Shown here: positions 1-5,419 of the stretch, one piece after another | Layout: each line of letters starts with the position of its first letter | How positions within the stretch are numbered: position 1 is the first letter of the stretch | Notes under the pieces: generated by a model | The model's input: only the letters and a program-made list of their open reading frames with translations | Database searches by the model: none | What the model was told of the DNA's origin: nothing | Origin: UBA3775 sp964625275 | GTDB lineage: Bacteria; Bacillota; Clostridia; Lachnospirales; Lachnospiraceae | DNA: 5,419 bases | Direction of reading: 5' to 3' | Assembly: GCA_964625275.1 (NCBI GenBank) | Contig: CAZVBH010000126.1 | Span: 1-5,419 of the forward strand | Translations under genes and position numbers: made by a program

Positions 1-14
1 TCCTTTCAAACTTT

Positions 15-95
15 GGTCAGACATATCTAATTTAATAAAAGTAACCGGCTTTTATTTTCATGTCCGCCTTTGCTACTGAGAATAATCAGTACGCA
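15..95 (-). other. Paired hairpins, possible structured RNA leader
   Basis: Read on the minus strand, two hairpins sit almost end to end. The first pairs 91-86 with 79-74 (TACTGA/TCAGTA, six-base loop) and extends by three more pairs (95-93 with 73-71) across one bulged base. The second has outer arms at 68-60 and 24-15 (GGCGGACAT against ATGTCTGACC, one bulge) and an inner 8-bp stem, 56-49 with 41-34, around a seven-base loop. One outer pair is a G-U wobble on the minus strand but an A-C mismatch on the plus strand, which favours minus-strand RNA. A minus-strand TATAAT lies at 109-104, so transcription could begin near 97, at the foot of the first hairpin; its -35 match (TGGTAT, 132-127) is poor. 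I could not match it to a riboswitch class I know. It may be a leader for a gene beyond the left edge, or chance structure in AT-rich DNA. Confidence 0.35.
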
Positions 96-182
96 CCGCA
101 AATATTATAATACATTTAGAGCCAAAATACCATATATATTTATAAAAATAAGGAAAAAAGTTCGAATATAAATATTTAATAA

Positions 183-211
183 TTGATTTTATAAGGTAAA
201 TATATTATAAT
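183..211 (+). promoter_or_regulatory. Promoter of the brnTA operon
   Basis: TTGATT at 183-188 and a perfect TATAAT at 206-211 are separated by exactly 17 bases, as expected for a housekeeping sigma-70/SigA promoter. Transcription should start near 218, leaving a leader of only about 20 bases before the GTG start of brnT. In studied brnTA operons the toxin-antitoxin complex represses its own promoter, so an operator probably overlaps this region. The AT-rich palindrome TAAATATTTA at 169-178 is one candidate, but it is too simple in composition to be called with confidence. Confidence 0.7.
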
Positions 212-225
212 TATTTTGTAATGAG

Positions 226-231
226 AGGAGG
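226..231 (+). promoter_or_regulatory. Ribosome binding site that sets the brnT start
   Basis: A perfect AGGAGG lies seven bases before GTG at 239. It lies inside the reading frame if ATG 221 were used, and only one base before ATG 233, so both ATGs are poorly placed. ATG 221 would also fall within a few bases of the predicted transcription start. The site therefore points to GTG 239. Confidence 0.75.
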
Positions 232-238
232 CATGTTA

Positions 239-520
239 GTGTATTTTGCATGGGATGAAAATAAGAATCAAATTAATATTAAAAAACATGGGATTGATTT
301 CAAAGAAGCTAAATCAGTTTTTTATGATGATAATGCAATTTTATTTGATGATATTGAGCATTCAGAGGATGAAGATCGTTTCATACTTCTGGGGATAAGT
401 GATCAGTCTAATATATGTATTGTTTGTCATTGTTATAGAGAATCTGATGAAGTAATTAGAATCATTTCTGCAAGAAAAGCTACTAAAAAGGAGGCAGATT
501 GTTATGTTAGAGGAATATGA
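239..520 (+). CDS. brnT: BrnT family type II toxin (RNase)
   Basis: This is a BrnT (DUF497) toxin, a small RelE-like ribonuclease that acts in the cytoplasm on RNA and is neutralised by BrnA. From GTG 239 the protein has 93 residues, normal for the family. Family motifs are visible: FAWDENKNQINIKKHGI near the N-terminus (residues 3-19), a central FDDIEHSEDEDRF (36-48), and the strongly conserved C-terminal stretch YRESDEVIRIISARKATKKE (66-85), whose Arg and Glu residues are the likely RNA-cleaving or RNA-binding groups. A longer reading from ATG 221 (99 residues) is less likely, because the AGGAGG site would then be inside the gene. The stop codon overlaps brnA by 17 bases, so the two are co-transcribed and probably translationally coupled. 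The frame is intact and no key motif is missing, so the toxin looks functional. Family assignment is firm; activity is inferred from relatives. Confidence 0.93.
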   Translation: MYFAWDENKNQINIKKHGIDFKEAKSVFYDDNAILFDDIEHSEDEDRFILLGISDQSNICIVCHCYRESDEVIRIISARKATKKEADCYVRGI

Positions 521-719
521 TGTAGAAAAATTAAATCCTAGAAAAAATCCATATGCTAAAGAGCTAAAGAAGCAGGTAACAATTAAAATTGCGCCGGCTA
601 CTATTGACTATTTTAAAGAGCAGGCAGCCGAGTTGGATATTCCATATCAGACTTTAATAAATATGTATTTGACAGACTGTGTTAAAAATAAGAAAAAGTT
701 GCAGATGATATGGAATTGA
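504..719 (+). CDS. brnA: BrnA family antitoxin (ribbon-helix-helix)
   Basis: This 71-residue protein is the partner antitoxin of BrnT. The conserved segment NPYAKELKKQVTIKIAPAT (residues 15-33) leads into a ribbon-helix-helix fold: a DNA-contacting strand at about 23-29 (KQVTIKI), helix one at about 32-44 (TIDYFKEQAAEL), a turn, and helix two at about 47-60 (PYQTLINMYLTDCV). IPYQTLIN is typical of BrnA/CopG-like antitoxins. In the family, BrnA binds and blocks BrnT and, with it, represses the shared promoter. The ATG at 504 is supported by AAGGAGG at 488-494, nine bases upstream and inside the end of brnT. Toxin-first gene order is the usual brnTA arrangement. The protein ends with a basic KNKKK stretch (61-65) and LQMIWN. 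Which BrnT residues it covers cannot be seen from sequence. Confidence 0.92.
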   Translation: MLEEYDVEKLNPRKNPYAKELKKQVTIKIAPATIDYFKEQAAELDIPYQTLINMYLTDCVKNKKKLQMIWN

Positions 720-725
720 ATTCTC

Positions 726-760
726 ATGGAATTAAGATTTCTTTTAACGAAATATTCCAT
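726..760 (+). other. Interrupted hairpin after brnA
   Basis: ATGGAAT (726-732) pairs with ATTCCAT (754-760) and ATTTC (737-741) pairs with GAAAT (749-753). This gives a 12-bp stem broken by a four-base bulge (733-736), with a seven-base loop. It starts a few bases after the brnA stop, where a terminator would be expected, but no run of T follows it on either strand. It may be a weak 3' end or RNA-stabilising structure for the brnTA transcript. The stem is mostly A-T, so chance is possible. Confidence 0.4.
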
Positions 761-791
761 TGAAATAACTTTGATAATACAAAATCAATAG

Positions 792-820
792 TAGAATTAC
801 TTTAAAAAGTGTAGTATAAT
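792..820 (+). promoter_or_regulatory. Probable sortase gene promoter
   Basis: A perfect TATAAT lies at 815-820, about 30 bases before the sortase start. The region 17 bases upstream (792-797, TAGAAT) is a poor -35 match and there is no extended -10 TG at the right place. The promoter may therefore be weak or depend on an activator. The predicted transcription start is near 827. Confidence 0.5.
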
Positions 821-841
821 ATCTATGATTATGTGAACTGA

Positions 842-847
842 AAGGTG
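842..847 (+). promoter_or_regulatory. Ribosome binding site deciding the sortase start
   Basis: AAGGTG at 842-847 matches the 3' part of the AAGGAGGTG consensus. It lies four bases before TTG 852 and thirteen before ATG 861. For a site in this register the TTG is better spaced, but the ATG cannot be excluded. The choice changes only three residues. Confidence 0.5.
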
Positions 848-851
848 TTAA

Positions 852-2375
852 TTGCATTCTATGGATGATGATAAGAAGAAGTTGTCCAAGGATGGTGAAG
901 TTAAATCCAATTTATTTGCAGATATAGCAGGTCTAGCACACGATGAAAATATGGATTCCACAGACTTCTTAAAGTCTCTAACTGACTTAATTGAATCGGA
1001 CGAGTACGAAGAAGTTGCGGATGAAATTATTGGTGAAGAAGACCCGGAAGCTTTATTGGATGAGGATTCACCTGATTTAGATAACTATTATGAAAATCCT
1101 CTTTCAGAATCTGATTATAATAACGAATTAAATTATTATGATGAACCAAATTTAAATCATGAACTTGAATTTGCAAATGATTCAGTTGTTAATGATGAAC
1201 TTGAATTTGCAGACAATTCAGATGATAACGAAAATTTGAATTCTGAAAAATTTGAATCAAATAATGAATTTAATTCTGAAAATGATTTTGAATCCGAGGA
1301 TGAATTGAAATATGATAATCAATTTAGTGAAACTAATCCAGCTTTAAATGCTGAAGAAATTTCAACTGTTGAAAATGCCGGTGATGTCTCTGATGAAGTT
1401 CCAGGTGATGAACAGGCTGGTATGTTTTCAAATGAAATTTCAACTGATGAGATTTCTGATGATTTCACAAAAGAAGATGAGGACGATACTGATGAGTTTC
1501 TGGAAAATATCGAAGACTCTGATGTACCGCCACCTGCCAATAAGCGTAAACGTATGATTTACAATTGCATAATGGTTGCATGTATACTAATCTTCGTTTA
1601 TTGCGTAGCTAGAATTGGAATTTATTACTATACAGGTTATGTTTACAATAATGAAATGAGTGATCTTCAGGATATTGTCGGAGATATAGCCACAGCTCCT
1701 GTAATAGTAACCAGCACTGACGATGATATATTCTTCCCGGATGAGCAGGTTTATGCATCAATAGTTGGTGATTATAATGATCAAATTTCTGATTCATGGG
1801 CAGCAAAGTATCAAACCCTTCATGATTTAAATTCAGATTGCATCGGATGGCTCTACATACCGGACACAAATATTAACTATCCGGTTATGTATACTCCGGA
1901 GCAATACGATAAATATCTCTACAAAGATCTTGAAGGAAACTATTTATTCCGAGGTCTCCCTTTCATGGCAGAAGGAACCTTGCTTAACGAAAGCCAGAAT
2001 TATCTGATTTATGGTCATAACATGAGAGACGGCTCAGCCTTCCATGACCTCAGATATTATCTCGAAGACGATTGGGCAACAGAACATAAATATTGCTACC
2101 TAAATACAGCCTATGGCGAAGGCATCTATGAACTCATGGATGTAGTAATTACAAAAATTTATACTACAGCAGATACCTGCTTCAAATACTATAAATATAC
2201 AGGTAATCTAACAGAAGAAGAGTTCAATACCTACGTATCCTATATGGGCGAAATGAGTAGCTACGACTCAGGATTTACAGCAACCTATGGAGAAGAATTA
2301 GTAACCTTGTCCACCTGCTATAAAATCTATGATGATAACGGAAGACTCGTAATTGTATTTAAACGAATCCAGTAA
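852..2375 (+). CDS. srtB: Class B sortase with long acidic N-terminal region
   Basis: This is a cysteine transpeptidase that cuts a C-terminal sorting signal on secreted proteins and links them to the cell wall outside the membrane. Domain order over 507 residues: an acidic, low-complexity cytoplasmic region (1-230; about 78 Asp/Glu against 9 Lys and no Arg), a basic stop KRKR (231-234), one membrane segment (about 236-260), a linker, and a sortase domain (about 320-507). Sortase B hallmarks are IGWLYIPDTNINYPV (331-345), IYGHNM with catalytic His389, TLSTC with catalytic Cys489, and GRLV with Arg498. All three active-site residues are present. Anchoring is N-in, with no cleavable signal peptide. 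Many class B sortases are about 220-300 residues long, so the extra length is the cytoplasmic region. TTG 852 is chosen from ribosome-site spacing; ATG 861 is the alternative. No candidate substrate with a sorting signal is in the window, so its target is unknown. It ends at a strong terminator and looks monocistronic. Confidence 0.93.
   Translation: MHSMDDDKKKLSKDGEVKSNLFADIAGLAHDENMDSTDFLKSLTDLIESDEYEEVADEIIGEEDPEALLDEDSPDLDNYYENPLSESDYNNELNYYDEPNLNHELEFANDSVVNDELEFADNSDDNENLNSEKFESNNEFNSENDFESEDELKYDNQFSETNPALNAEEISTVENAGDVSDEVPGDEQAGMFSNEISTDEISDDFTKEDEDDTDEFLENIEDSDVPPPANKRKRMIYNCIMVACILIFVYCVARIGIYYYTGYVYNNEMSDLQDIVGDIATAPVIVTSTDDDIFFPDEQVYASIVGDYNDQISDSWAAKYQTLHDLNSDCIGWLYIPDTNINYPVMYTPEQYDKYLYKDLEGNYLFRGLPFMAEGTLLNESQNYLIYGHNMRDGSAFHDLRYYLEDDWATEHKYCYLNTAYGEGIYELMDVVITKIYTTADTCFKYYKYTGNLTEEEFNTYVSYMGEMSSYDSGFTATYGEELVTLSTCYKIYDDNGRLVIVFKRIQ
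1159..1211 (+). repeat. Direct repeat within the sortase acidic region
   Basis: The 17-base word ATGAACTTGAATTTGCA occurs at 1159-1175 and again at 1195-1211, a period of 36 bases or 12 codons, giving the repeated peptide ELEFA. A second shared word, GAAATTTCAACTG, occurs at 1356-1368 and 1434-1446 (peptide EIST). Periods that are multiples of three keep the frame and suggest that the acidic region grew by internal duplication. Confidence 0.7.
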
Positions 2376-2410
2376 AAAAGAGGGACATCCATTCGGATGT
2401 CCCTCTTTTT
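2375..2410 (+). terminator. Bidirectional rho-independent terminator
   Basis: A perfect 16-bp stem (2375-2390 with 2395-2410) closes a four-base ATTC loop. The core GAGGGACATCC is moderately GC-rich and is flanked by A-run and T-run tails that are part of the stem. It begins in the sortase stop codon and ends in TTTTT on the plus strand. On the minus strand it likewise ends in a run of six T, so it can also stop transcription arriving from the convergent gene that ends at 2635. Confidence 0.93.
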
Positions 2411-2456
2411 CTCGTTTTCCCTATAATGCTTTCGCACAGCAGGAAGCTATCTTAAT

Positions 2457-2490
2457 AATATATTTAATTATTCAAATATATTTAATTATT
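2457..2490. repeat. Two-copy 16-base direct repeat
   Basis: AATATATTTAATTATT is present perfectly at 2457-2472 and 2475-2490, a period of 18 bases separated by CA. It contains only A and T. It is too short and too few in copies for CRISPR. It could be a slippage product, or paired sites for a DNA-binding protein two helical turns apart. Confidence 0.6.
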
Positions 2491-2531
2491 ACAAAATAGA
2501 AAGCCCACGTTCATAAAACACTCATTATACA

Positions 2532-2624
2532 GGGCATGCTTAAAATATGTTTGCACGAAAGAGCATGATAGGCGCGAAGCGCGCTCGTCGTGCATCATAT
2601 TTTAAGCATGCCCGTCATTTTTTT
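2532..2624 (+). other. Large imperfect hairpin between convergent genes
   Basis: Perfect 18-bp arms at 2532-2549 and 2596-2613 (GGGCATGCTTAAAATATG and its complement) enclose 46 bases. The stem continues inward after a small internal loop with TGCACGA (2552-2558) paired to TCGTGCA (2588-2594), and the GC-rich tip can form a GCGC/GCGC mini-hairpin around GAA (2572-2582). A run of seven T follows at 2618-2624 on the plus strand only. The structure could be a second terminator in plus sense, a processed 3' end for the minus-strand gene, a small RNA, or a non-coding mobile repeat. No coding sequence is visible in it. The GC-rich tip contrasts with the AT-rich surroundings. Confidence 0.65.
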
Positions 2625-2634
2625 ACACGTAAAC

Positions 2635-5419
2635 TTATTTTAAGTTCTTCCCTGCTGTCGAAAGCATCAATTTAATTCTATTGAGCTGATTAACTTCACT
2701 AGCACCTGGATCATAATCAATTGCAACGATATTCGATTCAGGATAGCGCAATCTAAGCTCTTTAATAACACCCTTACCAACAATATGATTAGGCAGACAT
2801 GCAAATGGCTGGCAGCAAACAATATTAGGCGTTCCATTCTTGATAAGCTCAAGCATTTCACCTGTTAAGAACCAACCTTCACCTGTCATGTTACCAACAG
2901 ATACGATAGGAGTTGCCATTTCTGCAAGTTCTTCAATGTCAGCCATAGGAGTAAATCTTTTACTAGCTTCAAATTCTTTTCTTGCAGTTTTTCTACAAAG
3001 ATCAATAATACGAATAACCATCATATTAATCTTGCCGGATTTTTTGCTCTTACCGAGGTTATCAGCCTTGTACTTAGCATCATAGCAGCTGTACATGAAG
3101 AAATCGATAAGGTCCGGTACAACAGCTTCAGCACCTTCAGCCTCAAGCAAATCAACCAAATAGTTATTTGCAGCCGGAGCGTATTTAACAAGAATTTCGC
3201 CAACTACACCAACTCTAGGCTTCTTAAGGTTCTCATCAATCGGAAAAGTATCGAATTCTCGAATTATTGCCTTGACATTTTTATTAAAGCTGTGCCATGT
3301 GGCATGTTTAATGTCATTACTTAGCTTGTCATTCCATTTCTTGTACAAAGCATTTGCAGAGCCGGGAACAAGCTCATAAGGACGAACTCTGTAGAGACAT
3401 CTCATGAGAACATCTCCATAAATAAGCGCCTGAAGAGCTTTTTTAATCATATCATAATTAAACTTAAGTCCAGGATTAGATTCCAAACCGCTTGCATTTA
3501 CTGAAACAACCGGTATCTGTTCCATATTGGCTTTCTTAAGAGCACGTCTGATAAATCCGATATAGTTAGTAGCACGACATCCACCACCGGTCTGAGTAAT
3601 AAGTACAGCTGTTTTGTTCAAATCATATTTGCCTGAAAGCAGGGCATCCATAATCTGACCAACAACGCAAAGTGATGGATAACATGCATCATTATTTACA
3701 TATTTAAGACCTACATCAACCGATTCCCTGCCGTCATTGTCCAAAATAACAACATTGTAACCACAAGAATGAAGTGCAGGCTCCAAAAGGTTAAAATGAA
3801 TTGGTGACATCTGAGGTGCAAGGAGAGTATAACCTGAATCACGCATTTCCTCAGTAAATATAACTCTGTGATGAGCAGAAGAATGAATCTCAGGCTTGAC
3901 ACCATTACGCTTTCTGTCCTTCATTGCTGAAAGAAGAGAACGCACTCGGATTCTTGCAGCTCCAAGTGAATTAACTTCATCAATCTTAAGACAGGTATAA
4001 ATCTTACCGGAAGCATTTAAAATATCTGCAACACCATCAGTAGTAACAGCATCTAGACCACAACCAAAGGAATTAAGCTGAATAAGCTCGAGGTCTTCCC
4101 TTGTTCTTACAAAGCTTGCAGCGTTATAAAGTCTTGTATGATACATCCACTGGTCAACTACAATCATAGGTCTGTCAATATTTCCAAGATGAGAGATGCT
4201 GTCTTCTGTAAGAACTGCAACGCCATAGGAAGTAATCATATCCGGGATTCCATGATGAATCTCTGGGTCAATGTGATAAGGACGTCCTGCAAGAACAATA
4301 CCTGTACGACCTGTTTCTTCGAGATATTTAAGTGTTTCCTCGCCCTTTTTACGGATATCATCCTTATAAGCCATCATTTCATCCCAGGCATCCGAAGCAG
4401 CCTTTGTGATTTCAGCGCTATCGATTCCCTTTGCACCGAAATGTCTTAAAAGACCATTTGTAATGATTTCTTTACTTTCAAATGAAAGGAAAGGATTTTC
4501 ATAAACAATATCAGTGGTTTTAAGCTCATCTACATTATTCTTAATGTTTTCACCATAAGATGTAACGATTGGGCAGTTGTAGTGATTACCGGCACCCTTG
4601 TCCTCCTGATGCTCATAAGGAATACATGGATAGAAGATATAAGGAACATCATGCTTAATAAGCCATGAAATATGTCCATGTGCAAGCTTGGCAGGATAAC
4701 ATTCAGATTCACTAGGAATTGATTCGATACCCAGCTCATAAATCTTTCTGCTGCTGACAGGTGAAAGAACAACCTGATAGCCAAGCTCTGTAAAGAAGGT
4801 ATACCAGAAAGGATAATTTTCATACATATTGAGGACTCTAGGAATACCTACCTTGCCTCTTGTAGCTTCAGTCTGCTGAAGTGGCTTATAGTAATTAAAG
4901 GTTCTTCTAAGTTTGTAATCGAAAAGATTAGGTATGTTGTCTTTATTCTTTTCGAGTCCGAGACCACGTTCACAACGGTTTCCGGAGATAAACTGTCTGC
5001 CACCCGAGAATTTATTTATAGTAAGAAGGCAGGCATTAGTACATCCCTTACATCTGTTCATTGAGGTCTCAAATTTAAGCTCTCTTATGTCTTCGATTGG
5101 AAGCATTGTGCTTTCCTGGCGTTCATAATGGGCTCTTGCAATAAGAGCAGCACCGAAAGCACCCATGATTCCGGCGATGTCCGGTCTAACAGCTTCACAG
5201 CCTGCAACCTTTTCAAATGAACGAAGAACTGCATCATTATAGAAGGTACCACCCTGTACAACGACACGTTTTCCAAGCTCGGATGCATCGGCAACCTTTA
5301 TTACCTTATAAAGAGCATTTTTAATAACAGAATAAGCAAGACCTGCAGAAATATCAGCTACAGTAGCACCTTCCTTTTGAGCCTGCTTAACCTTTGAATT
5401 CATGAAAACGGTACATCTT
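2635..5419 (-). CDS. Acyl-CoA dehydratase activase-related protein, 5' end missing
   Basis: This large protein combines an activator-type ATPase with dehydratase-like domains. Relatives use ATP to drive an electron from an iron-sulfur cluster into 2-hydroxyacyl-CoA dehydratases in anaerobes. The frame stays open through the right edge: upstream of ATG 5403 the codons read RCTVF, continuing the family motif RCTVFMNSKVKQAQ, so that ATG is internal. Numbering from it: the end of a BcrAD/BadFG-type ATPase domain (1-90, with VVQGGTFYNDAVLR at 48-61 and GAFGAALIA at 81-89); a Cys cluster C118-C121-C125-C144 that could hold a [4Fe-4S] centre; a DUF2229 region (about 185-320, with PSESECYPAKLAHGH); and HGD-D-like segments (about 365-670 and 728-920) with further conserved cysteines (C609 in TGGGCR; C863, C864 and C869 in CCQPFAC). 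Full-length relatives are about 1,400 residues, so roughly a third is missing. The substrate and partner are unknown, and no separate dehydratase subunit genes are in view. The frame is intact to TAA at 2635-2637. Confidence 0.92.
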   Translation of the reverse strand, partial: RCTVFMNSKVKQAQKEGATVADISAGLAYSVIKNALYKVIKVADASELGKRVVVQGGTFYNDAVLRSFEKVAGCEAVRPDIAGIMGAFGAALIARAHYERQESTMLPIEDIRELKFETSMNRCKGCTNACLLTINKFSGGRQFISGNRCERGLGLEKNKDNIPNLFDYKLRRTFNYYKPLQQTEATRGKVGIPRVLNMYENYPFWYTFFTELGYQVVLSPVSSRKIYELGIESIPSESECYPAKLAHGHISWLIKHDVPYIFYPCIPYEHQEDKGAGNHYNCPIVTSYGENIKNNVDELKTTDIVYENPFLSFESKEIITNGLLRHFGAKGIDSAEITKAASDAWDEMMAYKDDIRKKGEETLKYLEETGRTGIVLAGRPYHIDPEIHHGIPDMITSYGVAVLTEDSISHLGNIDRPMIVVDQWMYHTRLYNAASFVRTREDLELIQLNSFGCGLDAVTTDGVADILNASGKIYTCLKIDEVNSLGAARIRVRSLLSAMKDRKRNGVKPEIHSSAHHRVIFTEEMRDSGYTLLAPQMSPIHFNLLEPALHSCGYNVVILDNDGRESVDVGLKYVNNDACYPSLCVVGQIMDALLSGKYDLNKTAVLITQTGGGCRATNYIGFIRRALKKANMEQIPVVSVNASGLESNPGLKFNYDMIKKALQALIYGDVLMRCLYRVRPYELVPGSANALYKKWNDKLSNDIKHATWHSFNKNVKAIIREFDTFPIDENLKKPRVGVVGEILVKYAPAANNYLVDLLEAEGAEAVVPDLIDFFMYSCYDAKYKADNLGKSKKSGKINMMVIRIIDLCRKTARKEFEASKRFTPMADIEELAEMATPIVSVGNMTGEGWFLTGEMLELIKNGTPNIVCCQPFACLPNHIVGKGVIKELRLRYPESNIVAIDYDPGASEVNQLNRIKLMLSTAGKNLK

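Noticed and set aside
1..24. Minus-strand frame starting at ATG 24 (MSDQSLKG) as a gene
   Set aside because: Only eight codons are visible, with no ribosome binding site and no recognisable family; mentioned only as part of the structured-region finding.
221..238. ATG 221 and ATG 233 as brnT starts
   Set aside because: AGGAGG at 226-231 is inside the first option and one base from the second; GTG 239 has correct spacing and fits the promoter.
726..760. Rho-independent terminator for brnTA
   Set aside because: No T-run follows the stem on the plus strand and the stem is A-T rich, so it is listed only as a hairpin.
1319..1869. Minus-strand and alternative-frame ORFs inside the sortase gene
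   Set aside because: They are out-of-frame readings of a gene with clear homology; the Ser-rich one only mirrors the Asp/Glu codon repeats.
2457..2490. CRISPR array
   Set aside because: There are only two copies, with a 2-base gap, all A/T and no spacer-length intervals.
2532..2613. Insertion sequence with terminal inverted repeats
   Set aside because: Only 46 bases lie between the arms, so there is no room for a transposase; a non-autonomous element remains possible, but no target-site duplication is evident.
2667..5294. Small ORFs on both strands inside the activase gene
   Set aside because: All overlap a long intact coding frame with strong family motifs, and none shows a protein-family signature.
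5401..5403. ATG 5403 as the true start of the activase-related gene
   Set aside because: The frame is open to the window edge and upstream codons RCTVF continue the conserved family motif, so the start is outside the window.

Overview
The window is low-GC DNA that most resembles a Gram-positive gut or rumen Clostridia, probably Lachnospiraceae (Butyrivibrio/Roseburia-like). This rests on AT-rich intergenic DNA with Firmicutes-type promoters and strong AGGAGG ribosome sites, a class B sortase, and a very large oxygen-sensitive-type acyl-CoA dehydratase activase-related protein. The taxon is an inference from gene content; no rRNA or other marker is present.

Layout, left to right. (1) Positions 1-220 hold no convincing gene. 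They contain two adjacent inverted-repeat structures (about 15-95) that could fold as an RNA leader on the minus strand, and then a well-formed promoter (183-211) for the next operon. (2) Positions 239-719 hold a compact type II toxin-antitoxin pair, brnT then brnA, with a 17-base overlap. (3) Positions 720-851 are a short AT-rich spacer with a hairpin and a probable promoter -10 box. (4) Positions 852-2375 encode a membrane-anchored class B sortase with an unusually long, very acidic cytoplasmic N-terminal region. (5) Positions 2376-2634 separate convergent genes. This stretch has a strong terminator that can work in both directions, an 18-base-period direct repeat, and a second, much larger hairpin with an 18-bp perfect stem. 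(6) Positions 2635-5419, on the minus strand, hold the C-terminal two thirds or so of an activase-related protein whose start lies beyond the right edge.

The genes do not form one pathway. BrnT/BrnA is a self-contained, self-regulating stress or addiction module. The sortase would attach proteins to the cell wall, but no substrate gene is in view. The activase-related protein belongs to anaerobic radical dehydratase chemistry and converges on the sortase. No new multi-gene system is evident. The items most worth a second look are the structured region at the left edge, the large convergent-intergenic hairpin, and the acidic sortase extension.
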